Assembly: GCF_004295345.1 (NCBI RefSeq)
Contig: NZ_CP036200.1
Coordinates: forward strand, 2,552,001 to 2,616,000
Length of the DNA stretch: 64,000 nucleotides
Source: Shewanella maritima
Lineage (GTDB): Bacteria > Pseudomonadota > Gammaproteobacteria > Enterobacterales > Shewanellaceae
Direction: 5' to 3'
Shown here: positions 36,129 to 45,758 of the stretch, piece by piece
Numbering within the stretch: the stretch's first letter is position 1
Layout: every line of letters starts with the position of its first letter
Notes under the pieces: model-generated
Told to the model about the DNA's origin: nothing
The model's input: only the letters and a program-made list of their open reading frames with translations
Databases searched by the model: none
Program-made: the position numbers and the translations under genes

Positions 36129-39100
36129 ATGATTCGGATCAGTAAAGCGTTTTTTAATCGTTGCGATGTGGTATTTGGCGATGAAGTACTATCAGAAGAT
36201 ATGTTGTGCCATGAAGACATGTTTATGCCACTGATTTTGGCGGTAACTGCTCGCTTATATGGTGAGCAGCAACTTAAGTCGGTGGTTGATTTCTCTTTAA
36301 TTACTGATACCAACAGCCTGCTGTTTTTTCGCACTGATAAGCTGAACATTAAAGATGAGCAAAAGCTCATAGACATTATTCATGCTTATGACGGCGCCAG
36401 TTGTCTTACTCCTTTTCTATTTTTGCCCCGTGATATTAGTGGTCTAATGCTGGGCCTCAACGTCGGCGAGTTTGCCGGATACTGCCGCGAGCATTTTAAA
36501 AGCGTTCCTGCAAATACCCATATTGATGTTTATAAGGACTTACAGTTTTTGTTTAATTTTCTTGATAACGACAAGCTCAACGAATTGAGCGATAAACTCA
36601 AATCCATGTTCGATGATAACGCAGAGCAAGCAAAAGCGAGTGTGGCAACCAAGTCATCTACCCCGAGTCACCAAACCGCCCAAGTAAAACCTAGTGCCGA
36701 ACAGCCAACTGCTGAAGATAAGGTGCATGTTGCTACCGCTGAGTACAGTAATTTAGATGTTTCAAGCTTTCTACCTTCAGATACGCCAACTAAAAGTACT
36801 ACAACTAAAAAGAATAGAAAATCAATGGCTTTTACCGATTTGCAATCAGCTTATGCCGAGCTAGATAACGCTTCAAAGCATATCATTCAAGAACTTGCCG
36901 TAATGGCAGCGGCTAAATACTTTACTGAAAATAGTGACAGCACTCATGAAGACATGGGTTCTGCCAAGGTTGTTGATGATAAAGCGCTGCTTGGTGCCTT
37001 TTTAGCCAGTAGACCTTTGTTAAATGCATTGGCAGAGCGCTTTGGGTGCCAGCACTACCAAATCGTGTTCCCACCAGTTGTGTATGAGCAAAGGTTACAG
37101 CTAGAGCAAGTCGCCGAGACCCGTAGCTTTGGCGAGCCGACGACAACCTGGTATCAATTGGCAAAACGCAATGCTCCCAAATTAAGATTTCCGCAAATAA
37201 TAAAGGAATGTTTGCTTAGTGCTATATCTGCCGATGGCAAGCTCGACGTAGCGGAGTTTGTTGATAGTCTTTGCAATAGCAATATTGCCTTATTTGAGCT
37301 GCTTAAGCAGCAAAACCAGGTCGCCAACCGCCTGATAAATTCAGCGCAAACTAGTCAACGAATGAAAAAGGCGTTGGCTGATAAAGTGATTGGTCAGTCT
37401 TATGCGATTGAGCAGTTATGCCAGGGGTATTTAAGCTCATGTATTGAAACTCATAGCGGGCCAAGAGCGATTTATACTTTTCTTGGACCATCTGGTGTAG
37501 GTAAAACCTATTTGGCTACCGAGTTTATCGATGAGCTAAACGCGTGTGAAGGCAGTGGCTACCAGTATAAGATGTTTAAGATGGAAGGTTATTGCGATAA
37601 GCGCGATCCATCAAAGTTATTTGGTAGTGGTATTCAGTACATAGATGCTAGCTTAGGAACCTTAACCTCTTTTGTTCGTGCTAACCCTCGCAGCGTGTTG
37701 ATTTTTGATGAAATAGAAAAAGCTCACCCCAATGTGATTCAGTCGTTATTGTCGGTGCTGGATAGCGGTATTGCTAAAGACAATACCAGTCAGGAAGATG
37801 TCGACTTCAGTCAGTGCTTTATCTTGTTCACATCTAATCTAGGCCAGGACTTACTTGCAAGTAAGCCGCAAAACAAACAGCTCAGTGTGTTTGACGTGCT
37901 ATCTAGCTCAGTGGCAAATGGCAGTAATACCCGATTATCGCCAGAGTTTATTAACCGTCTGGCAAAAGGTAACGCAGTAATGTTCTCACCATTAAAGGTG
38001 AATCATTTATTGGCGTTAGCCGAACGCAGTCTGCGGTCGAGTCAAGAGCAAAAAGGGTTGAGTTATCATTGGCCTGAAAACTTTGCCAGTTTTATGCTTA
38101 AAACCATGGCGCCTGATTTATCAGTGCGCAGACTTAACGGCCGTTTGTCACAGCTGCAATCACAACTGCTTACTCAAGGTGCAAGCCTGTTAGATGCCAA
38201 CAGATCTGAGCTTGAGATTACCGTTGATGTCGAGACGAAGCCGTTAATGGAGCCCTGTCAGCCAAGTATTCTGGTACTCGACGACGACCCTAGAGTATTT
38301 AGTGCGTTAAATGAATTACCAGCAGAGTACAACTGTCACCTGTGCGACGAGCCGACTCAGTTATCGGCCCTGGTAAGTCAGGTTCGCCCTGACGTGTTAT
38401 TACTTGATTTACAACTCGTTGAAAAACTAGGTCAACCACTAGATAGCTATTTAGCGCAGCATTTAGCTGATGTACCGCTAATGCCTATTTTTACCTACCA
38501 GCTGCTATCAGGTTATGAAACACATAAGCCTACAGGGGCTGATGTGCTTGCCAGTTGTCATGATATTCGTGAACACTTTAATCTCATCCCGGCACAAGAA
38601 AACTGGCTGACTAGTATGCTGACTGTTGTGAGTGATGAGTTGCATATGGAGCGAAGCTTGCAGCAAATGCAGCGCAGGAACTTGCAGCTCGATTACCAAT
38701 TAACAATGCAGTCATCGACGAGCGGGTTAAGTGTATGCTATCACGAGCTAGGCTATGTGCAGCAAGTGCAAAGTCAGGATGTCCGCTGTGACGAGCTATT
38801 TAGTCATGATGTGCCCACAGAAACGCTAGCCGATGTTGTTGGGCTAGAGCGTGCGAAAGATCGTTTAACTCAGGTATTGCAGTGGCTTAAGTCGCCACAC
38901 CAGCTTGCCGCGTACAATGTCAAACCTCCGAGTGGTTTCTTGTTTGCCGGTCCATCTGGCACTGGAAAAACCTTGCTGGCAAGAGCCCTTGCTGGCGAAA
39001 GCCAGTTGCCTTTCTTTAGTGTGTCATCATCAAGCATATCTGCGTCGCATTCAGGTGGCAGTGCTGACAATATTAAAAAACTGTTTGCTGCAGCGAGGCG

Positions 39101-40133
39101 CTATGCTCCATCAATAGTGTTTATTGATGAAATAGATGCTATCGCGGGGCAAAGAACAAGTGGCGAAAGCAGTGCTGATAAAGACCGTAACCTAACGGTT
39201 AATGCCTTGCTCACTGAAATGGATGGCTTTGATCAGTCTGCCGGGCAAGTGTTTGTTATGGCTGCGACCAACTTACCAGAGTTATTAGACTCCGCCTTGA
39301 TGCGTCCTGGGCGCTTTGATGAAACCATTTATTGTGACTTACCTAATAGTGCCGCAAGAAATGCGTTCTTTAAACGCTTTGCAGATAAATACCAATTACC
39401 CCTAAGTGATGAGTTGCTTATCGACTTGGTAAGTGCGTCGCGTGGCATGTCGGCAGCGCAAATTGAGCAGGTTTTCAGAGAGACAATCTATAGCGCAGTT
39501 AGCGAGGGCAAAGAAGTGACTTTTGCCAACTTGCAACAAACCATGATCCGGGTTAGTTACGGCACTCCGTCTGAAAATATTTCGATGTCGGATGAGGAGA
39601 AAAAACGCACAGCGTATCATGAAGCAGGGCACTTGTTGGTCTCAAAGCTGTTGTTCCCAAATCGTGAAGTAGACTTTGTTACCATTGAACCCCGCAATCA
39701 AGCGTTAGGGTTTGTGGCTCTGCGACCAAGTGAAAGCTATGAAAGCTTGTCTAAAACCACAGCTATGTCGCACCTTGAAGTTATGCTCGCGGGACGCATG
39801 GCTGAGAAAATTCTAACCGGTAATAGTGACGAGGTGAGTGCTGGTGCCAGTAATGACATTGAAAAAGCCACTAACCTAGCCATGCACGTGATTTACGAAG
39901 CTGGGCTAGATGAAGAGTTGGGGCCGCTTAATATCAAGCTATTAACCCGCTATGAGGAAAGTGACTTATTGTTGCAAGCTCAGCAAAGCGTACGCAACTG
40001 GCTAGTGACCGCCGAGCAAAGTGTCGAGCTTCGTTTAGTCAGCCATAAGCCTTTGCTTGATAAAATCGCTGATGCGCTAACTACTCATGAGTCATTGTTA
40101 GCTGAGCAAATTAATGCTTTGTTTGAAGATTAA
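36129..40133 (+). CDS. Giant fusion: ClpB-like AAA+ / degenerate receiver / FtsH-like AAA+ and M41 peptidase
   Basis: 1334 residues from ATG 36129 (AGG nine bases upstream; a TTG at 36057 would add 24 hydrophobic residues). Residues 1-about 165: unrecognised domain. About 166-245: Ser/Thr-rich linker. About 245-440: helical, ending KVIGQSYAIEQL. About 445-690: AAA+ like the second ClpA/B ring, Walker A GPSGVGKT (453-460), Walker B FDE (526-528). About 712-810: receiver-like, DDD 718-720, Asp760, but LIPAQ where the conserved Lys-Pro should be. About 900-1130: FtsH-like AAA+, Walker A 941-948, Walker B Asp1000-Glu1001, RPGRFDE. About 1145-1334: M41 peptidase with HEAGH (1164-1168) and Asp1243 as third zinc ligand. 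There is no transmembrane anchor, unlike FtsH. A single gene between yeiH and murB; a terminator follows. I know no characterised homologue. Confidence 0.85.
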   Translation: MIRISKAFFNRCDVVFGDEVLSEDMLCHEDMFMPLILAVTARLYGEQQLKSVVDFSLITDTNSLLFFRTDKLNIKDEQKLIDIIHAYDGASCLTPFLFLPRDISGLMLGLNVGEFAGYCREHFKSVPANTHIDVYKDLQFLFNFLDNDKLNELSDKLKSMFDDNAEQAKASVATKSSTPSHQTAQVKPSAEQPTAEDKVHVATAEYSNLDVSSFLPSDTPTKSTTTKKNRKSMAFTDLQSAYAELDNASKHIIQELAVMAAAKYFTENSDSTHEDMGSAKVVDDKALLGAFLASRPLLNALAERFGCQHYQIVFPPVVYEQRLQLEQVAETRSFGEPTTTWYQLAKRNAPKLRFPQIIKECLLSAISADGKLDVAEFVDSLCNSNIALFELLKQQNQVANRLINSAQTSQRMKKALADKVIGQSYAIEQLCQGYLSSCIETHSGPRAIYTFLGPSGVGKTYLATEFIDELNACEGSGYQYKMFKMEGYCDKRDPSKLFGSGIQYIDASLGTLTSFVRANPRSVLIFDEIEKAHPNVIQSLLSVLDSGIAKDNTSQEDVDFSQCFILFTSNLGQDLLASKPQNKQLSVFDVLSSSVANGSNTRLSPEFINRLAKGNAVMFSPLKVNHLLALAERSLRSSQEQKGLSYHWPENFASFMLKTMAPDLSVRRLNGRLSQLQSQLLTQGASLLDANRSELEITVDVETKPLMEPCQPSILVLDDDPRVFSALNELPAEYNCHLCDEPTQLSALVSQVRPDVLLLDLQLVEKLGQPLDSYLAQHLADVPLMPIFTYQLLSGYETHKPTGADVLASCHDIREHFNLIPAQENWLTSMLTVVSDELHMERSLQQMQRRNLQLDYQLTMQSSTSGLSVCYHELGYVQQVQSQDVRCDELFSHDVPTETLADVVGLERAKDRLTQVLQWLKSPHQLAAYNVKPPSGFLFAGPSGTGKTLLARALAGESQLPFFSVSSSSISASHSGGSADNIKKLFAAARRYAPSIVFIDEIDAIAGQRTSGESSADKDRNLTVNALLTEMDGFDQSAGQVFVMAATNLPELLDSALMRPGRFDETIYCDLPNSAARNAFFKRFADKYQLPLSDELLIDLVSASRGMSAAQIEQVFRETIYSAVSEGKEVTFANLQQTMIRVSYGTPSENISMSDEEKKRTAYHEAGHLLVSKLLFPNREVDFVTIEPRNQALGFVALRPSESYESLSKTTAMSHLEVMLAGRMAEKILTGNSDEVSAGASNDIEKATNLAMHVIYEAGLDEELGPLNIKLLTRYEESDLLLQAQQSVRNWLVTAEQSVELRLVSHKPLLDKIADALTTHESLLAEQINALFED

Positions 40134-40174
40134 CTTACGAAAAGGCGTTCATTCTCCCTCAAAGTAAAATGGTA

Positions 40175-40219
40175 AGTCCTAGCAGCATTATTGCATCGCG
40201 CCTGCTAGGGCTTTGTTTT
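40175..40219 (+). terminator. Intrinsic terminator after the AAA-protease gene
   Basis: AGTCCTAGCAG pairs with CTGCTAGGGCT (40202-40212) around a 16-base loop and is followed by TTGTTTT. Confidence 0.75.
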
Positions 40220-40266
40220 ACAATAACCGCTAAGTTTATCCGTCTATTCAGCAAAGGCAGCCTTTC

Positions 40267-41280
40267 ATGCCCGTCTCTTTACAGCAATACAATACTCTAG
40301 GGCTAGCGCAGTCATGCCAAGCACTAGAAGTCATTGAGTCTAAATCACAGTTAGTCACAGCGTGCCAGCAGCTCAAAGTAAACAATACGCCTATGTTGAT
40401 ATTAGGCGGTGGCAGCAACGTGATTTTAACCGCTGATTTTGCTGGCACATGCCTACAAATGAATAGCAAAGGCATAGAAGTTCATCAGGTTGACGGCGGT
40501 GTAGAGTTGATGGTGCAGGCGGGTGAAGACTGGCATCAATTAGTCGAGTTTTGCTTAGCGCATGGTTATTACGGCCTAGAGAATCTGGCGTTGATCCCGG
40601 GCACCGTTGGCGCGGCGCCAATTCAAAATATTGGGGCGTATGGCCTCGAGTTAAGCCAGTTTTGTCGCTCTGTCGAGTATCTAGACCTTGAGTCGCTCAC
40701 TTTCAAAACGCTAAATAACAGTCAGTGCGAGTTTGCCTACCGAGATTCGGTTTTCAAGCATCAGTTAAAAGAAAAGGCGATCATTAGCGCTGTGACCTTG
40801 TTTATCCCCAATGATTGGCAACCGAACCTGAGTTATGGTCCGCTAACTCATTTAATCGGTACAGATGTTAGCGCTAAGCAGGTATTTGATTGTGTGTGCG
40901 CAACGCGCATGAGTAAGCTGCCCGACCCTAAAGTGCTGGGTAATGTCGGCAGCTTTTTTAAAAATCCGATTATTGATGGGCAACAGTTTGCTGAGTTAAA
41001 ACAGCGGTTTGACGGGATTGTCGGCTATGAGCAAGACAACGGTTCGGTGAAAGTTGCTGCCGGTTGGTTAATCGATAATGCGGGTTTGAAGGGGTATCAG
41101 CAAGGTGCAGTCGGTGTTCATCATCAACAAGCGTTAGTGCTAGTGAATTTGGGTGGTGCAAACGGCGCGGATATCCGCGCTTTGGCGCATTACGTTGTTG
41201 AGGTCGTCGAACGTAAGTTTGCTATTCGTTTACATGCAGAGCCGAGAGTGTTTGGCGAACAAGGAGAGATAAGCCTATGA
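40267..41280 (+). CDS. murB: UDP-N-acetylenolpyruvoylglucosamine reductase
   Basis: 337 residues, type I MurB. FAD-binding segment: PMLILGGGSNVIL. LIPGTVGAAPIQNIGAYG carries the substrate loop, GNVGSFFKNPI contains the catalytic Ser, and the C-terminal AEPRVFG holds the catalytic Glu. It reduces UDP-GlcNAc-enolpyruvate to UDP-MurNAc with NADPH. The stop overlaps the birA start (ATGA), so the two are translationally coupled as in E. coli. Confidence 0.97.
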   Translation: MPVSLQQYNTLGLAQSCQALEVIESKSQLVTACQQLKVNNTPMLILGGGSNVILTADFAGTCLQMNSKGIEVHQVDGGVELMVQAGEDWHQLVEFCLAHGYYGLENLALIPGTVGAAPIQNIGAYGLELSQFCRSVEYLDLESLTFKTLNNSQCEFAYRDSVFKHQLKEKAIISAVTLFIPNDWQPNLSYGPLTHLIGTDVSAKQVFDCVCATRMSKLPDPKVLGNVGSFFKNPIIDGQQFAELKQRFDGIVGYEQDNGSVKVAAGWLIDNAGLKGYQQGAVGVHHQQALVLVNLGGANGADIRALAHYVVEVVERKFAIRLHAEPRVFGEQGEISL

Positions 41281-42239
41281 GTAACCAACATTGGTCGAGA
41301 AAGCGACAAATCTTACAATTATTAAGTGCGCAGCGTTTTGTATCAGGTGAGACCATTGCCAAGCATATAGGCTTAAGCCGAGGCGCGGTTAATCAGCATA
41401 TTGATGCGATGGCTGAATATGGTATCGATATATATAGCGTTAAGGGTAAAGGTTATCAGCTAGCATCTGCGGTGAGCCTGATTGACGAGGCTGAGCTTAT
41501 TGCCAACATCGATAAGCGTTGCTTTTATTTTGATGAAATTGACAGTACCAATGCTTTTGTTATGGGTCATGCTGCTGAGCTGGCAAGCGGCGACTTTTGT
41601 GTTGCTGAGTATCAGTCGCAAGGGCGAGGGCGTCGAGGGCGCGCATGGCAATCGCCATACGGACATCATTTATATACCTCACTATTTTGGCGTAGCCAGT
41701 TAGCGCCTCAGCAATTAATGGGGCTAAGCCTAGTGGTTGGCTGCGCGTTGGTTAAGGTGCTACAGGATTTTGGGGTGACTGAGCTAGGGCTTAAATGGCC
41801 AAATGACATCTATCTTGAAGGGCGTAAGCTCGCGGGTGTGCTGGTGGAGCTTGGGCAAAATCAAACTCAAGGCGTTGAGTTAGTTATTGGTATTGGCTTA
41901 AACATGAATATGCCAGCGACTCAGGGAAATCAAATTGATCAACCTTGGAGTGACTTGTCGCATCTTGATAAGAGCATGAGTAAAACCCAACTGCTGATCG
42001 CGCTGCATAAACAGCTAACTTGTGATTTACGTGAGTTTGAGGCGAATGGCTTGGCAAGCTTTATTGAGCGTTGGAATCAGGCTGATTTATTTATGCAAAA
42101 GCAGGTTAAACTATTGATGGCGCCGAATGAAGTTCATGGTGTTTATCATGGCATTGATAATCAAGGTGCTGTGGTACTTGAAACTGAAGCTGGTATGAAG
42201 AGCTTTATTGGCGGCGAGATCACTCTGCGTTCAAACTAA
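41277..42239 (+). CDS. birA: Biotin-protein ligase / biotin operon repressor
   Basis: 320 residues. The N-terminal winged helix (about 1-60, FVSGETIAKHIGLSRGAVNQHI) indicates a DNA-binding, bifunctional BirA. The central ligase has SQGRGRRGRAW, the biotinyl-AMP loop, and LKWPNDIYLEGRKLAGVLVE. A small C-terminal SH3-like domain follows. It attaches biotin to AccB and represses biotin genes when loaded with biotinyl-AMP. It overlaps murB by four bases. Confidence 0.97.
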   Translation: MSNQHWSRKRQILQLLSAQRFVSGETIAKHIGLSRGAVNQHIDAMAEYGIDIYSVKGKGYQLASAVSLIDEAELIANIDKRCFYFDEIDSTNAFVMGHAAELASGDFCVAEYQSQGRGRRGRAWQSPYGHHLYTSLFWRSQLAPQQLMGLSLVVGCALVKVLQDFGVTELGLKWPNDIYLEGRKLAGVLVELGQNQTQGVELVIGIGLNMNMPATQGNQIDQPWSDLSHLDKSMSKTQLLIALHKQLTCDLREFEANGLASFIERWNQADLFMQKQVKLLMAPNEVHGVYHGIDNQGAVVLETEAGMKSFIGGEITLRSN

Positions 42240-42276
42240 AGCTCGTGGGTTAGATAAGTTCGTGGCTCAGATAAAC

Positions 42277-42304
42277 AAAAGGCGCTGAAATTTGAGCGCC
42301 TTTT
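42277..42304. terminator. Bidirectional terminator between birA and coaA
   Basis: AAAAGGCGCT and AGCGCCTTTT pair perfectly across an eight-base loop. It sits between the convergent birA and coaA genes and can end both. Confidence 0.9.
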
Positions 42305-42322
42305 GTATTTGTGGATGTCGCG

Positions 42323-43273
42323 TTATTTTTTCAATAACACTTTATCCATTAGATGGTTGGCACCTTTGGTCAAGATCAAATCCGCGCGCTCGCGGGTTGG
42401 CAAAATATTGAGCTTTAAGTTAGGGCCGTTGATGGTATCCCAAATATTAGCAGCAATGGCGTTGGCCTCGGCATCTGTCAGCTTCGAGTAGTGGTTAAAG
42501 TATGACTTAGGGTTAGCAAATGCCCCTTGTCTAAATTGCAAGAAACGCTGCATGTACCACTCTTTCAATAGTGACTCTTCAGCATCTACATAAATAGAGA
42601 AATCAACAAAATCAGACACAAACGGTTTGCGCGACTCGACTAAGGTATCGGCATCGGTTTGCAACACGTTTAAACCTTCAAGAATAAGAATATCTGGTTG
42701 GCGAATAGGTTGGTGCTCGTCGTGACGGCGGTCATAAGTGACGTGAGAGTACAAGGGTGCAAGCACTTCATCATGGCCAGCTTTGACATCGGCAATAAAC
42801 TGACTGAGCATTTTCTTATCGTAACTTTCGGGGAAGCCTTTACGCTTCATTAAGCCTTTGCGTTTGAGGTCTGCTAGCGGGTACAAAAAGCCGTCAGTGG
42901 TAACTAAGTCAACCTTTGGGTGCTGTGGCCAGCGTTGCAGTAGTGTTTGCAAGATACGGGCTGTAGTGCTTTTACCTACGGCGACACTGCCTGAGATACT
43001 AATAATGTAAGGACTGTGGTCGACTTTATGATCTAAGAATTGGTTAAGCACGAAACTACGTTGCTGTTTAGCATCGATGATCAGGTTAAGTAGTCGACTT
43101 AACGGCAAATAGATGTCTGTAACTTCAGCTAATGAAAGTTGCTCGTTCATGCCTTGCAGGTCAACCAGCTCAGTTTCGCTCAAAGTAAGCGGCACCGATT
43201 GGCGTAACTCTGCCCATTGTTCGCGATCGAAACGATGAAACAAGGCTTGTTGGATGCTATTAGTTGTATTCAT
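42323..43273 (-). CDS. coaA: Pantothenate kinase, type I
   Basis: 316 residues from ATG 43271-43273, chosen because AAGGA lies six bases upstream and the protein then matches the E. coli length. Walker A is GSVAVGKST, then [22 protein letters not shown] and LEGLNVLQ. It phosphorylates pantothenate, the committed step to CoA, and is feedback-inhibited by CoA in the family. The window also holds coaD (16407). Confidence 0.96.
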   Translation of the reverse strand: MNTTNSIQQALFHRFDREQWAELRQSVPLTLSETELVDLQGMNEQLSLAEVTDIYLPLSRLLNLIIDAKQQRSFVLNQFLDHKVDHSPYIISISGSVAVGKSTTARILQTLLQRWPQHPKVDLVTTDGFLYPLADLKRKGLMKRKGFPESYDKKMLSQFIADVKAGHDEVLAPLYSHVTYDRRHDEHQPIRQPDILILEGLNVLQTDADTLVESRKPFVSDFVDFSIYVDAEESLLKEWYMQRFLQFRQGAFANPKSYFNHYSKLTDAEANAIAANIWDTINGPNLKLNILPTRERADLILTKGANHLMDKVLLKK

Positions 43274-43448
43274 GACCATTCCTTCGATTAGGTTGGCACA
43301 GTACCGCAAAACCATTAAGCGAAACAATAGTTAGCCTTGATTTGCCTCAAGGCCGATAGAAATTTGTGCATAAATGTGCGGAATTACCAACAACAAGCGT
43401 AAAAAAACACCGTTTGAGTGGTTTTTTCGGTTTTTTTTAATTTTATAG

Positions 43449-43477
43449 TTGCACTCAGCGCCACATTTACCTAATAT
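43449..43477 (+). promoter_or_regulatory. Promoter of the tRNA-tufB operon
   Basis: -35 TTGCAC (43449-43454), 17-bp spacer, -10 TAATAT (43472-43477). The first tRNA begins about 18 bases downstream. A T-rich tract just upstream could be an UP-like element. Confidence 0.75.
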
Positions 43478-43495
43478 CCGTTTCCGAAATGACAC

Positions 43496-43571
<76 letters not shown>

Positions 43572-43578
43572 TTTTACT

Positions 43579-43663
43579 GGAGGGGTTCCCGAGTGGCCAA
43601 AGGGATCAGACTGTAAATCTGACGGCTCAGCCTTCGAAGGTTCGAATCCTTCTCCCTCCACCA
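43579..43663 (+). tRNA. tyrU: tRNA-Tyr (GUA)
   Basis: 85 nt including CCA, with the long variable arm of bacterial tRNA-Tyr. Acceptor GGAGGGG / TCCCTCC, anticodon GTA within CTGTAAA, T-loop GTTCGAATC. It lies seven bases after tRNA-Thr. Confidence 0.97.
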
Positions 43664-43699
43664 TTTTTTTAAGGCAGTTAGGTAGCCTTAGCAGGTTCC

Positions 43700-43773
43700 G
43701 CGGATGTCGTATAATGGTATTACTCCAGCCTTCCAAGCTGATAACGCGGGTTCGATTCCCGCCATCCGCTCCA
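43700..43773 (+). tRNA. glyT: tRNA-Gly (UCC)
   Basis: 74 nt including CCA. Acceptor GCGGATG / CATCCGC, anticodon loop CTTCCAA (anticodon TCC), T-loop GTTCGATTC. It is the last tRNA before tufB; the second tRNA-Thr (thrT) found here in E. coli is absent. Confidence 0.97.
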
Positions 43774-43783
43774 AATTGCTATC

Positions 43784-43807
43784 AAGATTAAATTAAACTT
43801 TAATCTT
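43784..43807 (+). other. Hairpin between glyT and tufB
   Basis: AAGATTAAA and TTTAATCTT are a perfect 9-bp inverted repeat with a six-base loop, in the place where thrT sits in E. coli. There is no U-tract; a processing site or attenuator is possible. Confidence 0.45.
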
Positions 43808-43935
43808 ATCAGCACCTCCCCTGTTATATGCTAAGCTTAACTTCCAAAAAATAACTGATTCGATGTCATTATATGCGTCGGATTTTTTCTATATCTGTTT
43901 TTGCACGACCAAAGATTCTGGATTGAGGCGATATC

Positions 43936-45120
43936 ATGGCAAAAGAAAAATTTGAACGTAGTAAGCCGCACGTAAACGTGGGCACAATTGGTCACGTTGA
44001 CCATGGTAAAACTACTCTAACAGCGGCTATCTCTGCAGTATTAACTAAAGCATACGGCGGTGAGACTAAAGATTTCGCACAAATCGATAACGCTCCAGAA
44101 GAGCGTGAGCGTGGTATTACAATTAATACTTCTCACATCGAATATGATACTCCAACTCGTCACTACGCACACGTAGACTGCCCAGGTCACGCGGATTATG
44201 TTAAAAACATGATTACTGGTGCTGCACAGATGGACGGCGCAATCTTAGTAGTAGCAGCGACTGATGGCCCAATGCCACAGACTCGTGAGCACATCCTGCT
44301 TTCACGTCAGGTTGGTGTACCTTTCATCATCGTATTCATGAACAAATGTGACATGGTTGACGATGAAGAACTACTAGAACTAGTAGAAATGGAAGTTCGT
44401 GAACTTCTATCTGAGTACGACTTCCCAGGTGATGACCTACCAGTTATCCAAGGTTCTGCACTAGGCGCACTAAACGGTGAAGCTCAGTGGGAAGAGAAAG
44501 TAATCGAGCTTGCAGAAGCTTTAGATACTTACATCCCAGAGCCAGAGCGTGACATCGACAAGCCATTCCTACTACCGATTGAAGACGTATTCTCAATCCA
44601 AGGTCGTGGTACTGTAGTAACAGGTCGTGTTGAGCGTGGTATCATCACAGTAGGTGACGACGTAGAAATCGTTGGTATCAAAGACACTACAACTACAACT
44701 TGTACAGGTGTAGAAATGTTCCGTAAGCTGCTTGACGAAGGTCGTGCAGGTGAGAACTGTGGTGTACTACTACGTGGTACTAAGCGTGACGAAGTTGAGC
44801 GTGGTCAAGTACTAGCTAAGCCAGGTACAATCACTCCTCACACTTCTTTCGAATCAGAAGTATACGTACTATCTAAAGATGAAGGTGGTCGTCACACTCC
44901 ATTCTTCAAAGGTTACCGTCCACAGTTCTACTTCCGTACAACTGACGTAACAGGTACTATCGAGCTACCAGAAGGCGTAGAAATGGTAATGCCAGGTGAC
45001 AACATCAAGATGAATGTTACCCTAATTTACCCAATCGCGATGGACGAAGGTCTACGTTTCGCAATCCGTGAAGGTGGCCGCACAGTAGGTGCTGGTGTTG
45101 TAGCTAAAATCGTCGACTAA
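43936..45120 (+). CDS. tufB: Elongation factor Tu, copy 1
   Basis: 394 residues from ATG. GTPase motifs: [21 protein letters not shown] and a SAL-type loop (GSALGAL). Domains 2 and 3 carry tRNA- and EF-Ts-binding surfaces. It delivers aminoacyl-tRNA to the ribosome. The sequence from the second base of the start codon through the terminator looks identical to copy 2 at 60677, as I read it. It is co-transcribed with the three upstream tRNAs. Confidence 0.99.
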   Translation: MAKEKFERSKPHVNVGTIGHVDHGKTTLTAAISAVLTKAYGGETKDFAQIDNAPEERERGITINTSHIEYDTPTRHYAHVDCPGHADYVKNMITGAAQMDGAILVVAATDGPMPQTREHILLSRQVGVPFIIVFMNKCDMVDDEELLELVEMEVRELLSEYDFPGDDLPVIQGSALGALNGEAQWEEKVIELAEALDTYIPEPERDIDKPFLLPIEDVFSIQGRGTVVTGRVERGIITVGDDVEIVGIKDTTTTTCTGVEMFRKLLDEGRAGENCGVLLRGTKRDEVERGQVLAKPGTITPHTSFESEVYVLSKDEGGRHTPFFKGYRPQFYFRTTDVTGTIELPEGVEMVMPGDNIKMNVTLIYPIAMDEGLRFAIREGGRTVGAGVVAKIVD

Positions 45121-45142
45121 TTTCGACAATTAAGTTACTGAG

Positions 45143-45168
45143 AAAAGGAAGCTTCGGCTTCCTTTTTT
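45143..45168 (+). terminator. Intrinsic terminator after tufB
   Basis: AAAAGGAAGC-TTCG-GCTTCCTTTT, a UUCG tetraloop hairpin with a T-run. An identical copy follows tufA. Confidence 0.92.
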
Positions 45169-45229
45169 GTTTAGGGTGAAAAAATTGGTGCTTTTTCACA
45201 TTTTGTTGCCTCTACAAGCTAAGGTGTAG

Positions 45230-45258
45230 TTGCGAACAAAGTTGAATAAGAATACAAT
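45230..45258 (+). promoter_or_regulatory. secE-nusG promoter
   Basis: -35 TTGCGA (45230-45235), 17-bp spacer, -10 TACAAT (45253-45258), about 120 bases before secE. Confidence 0.7.
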
Positions 45259-45377
45259 CTATGGCCGATTTTTGACCCTGCGCGGCGCTTTATTTCGAAA
45301 TTATTGAGTTACTAGTTTAGTAAGCCTTTAATTTACCAAGTTTGAGCGTAGGGCGTAGTAAGTAACGGAAATAACCG

Positions 45378-45749
45378 ATGACAACAAATACTGAAAACCA
45401 GAGCAATTCTCTGGATCTTGTAAAGTGGGGCATTGCAGTGCTACTTATCGCAGCTGCAGTTATTGGTAACCAATACTTTGGTGAGGCCAGTGTCGTTGCC
45501 CGCGCAGCAGCTGTTATTGTGACATTCGCAATTGCTGCTTTTATTGCTGCACAAACAGTTAAAGGTAAAGAAGCGCTAACTTTTGCTAAAGAAGCGCATA
45601 TTGAAGTACGTAAAGTGGTATGGCCAACACGCCAAGAAGCGCGTAACACGACACTTATCGTACTAGCAGCAACAGGTGTTGTTGCATTAATCCTTTGGGG
45701 ATTAGATGCAGTGTTGCTGCGAATCGTTAATTTCATTACTGGCGTATAG
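45378..45749 (+). CDS. secE: Preprotein translocase subunit SecE
   Basis: 123 residues with three membrane helices (about 15-32, 37-57 and 95-118). The conserved cytoplasmic amphipathic segment is EVRKVVWPTRQEARNTT (about 75-91). It clamps SecY in the SecYEG channel. The gene is followed nine bases later by nusG. Confidence 0.97.
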   Translation: MTTNTENQSNSLDLVKWGIAVLLIAAAVIGNQYFGEASVVARAAAVIVTFAIAAFIAAQTVKGKEALTFAKEAHIEVRKVVWPTRQEARNTTLIVLAATGVVALILWGLDAVLLRIVNFITGV

Positions 45750-45758
45750 GCATTAAAC

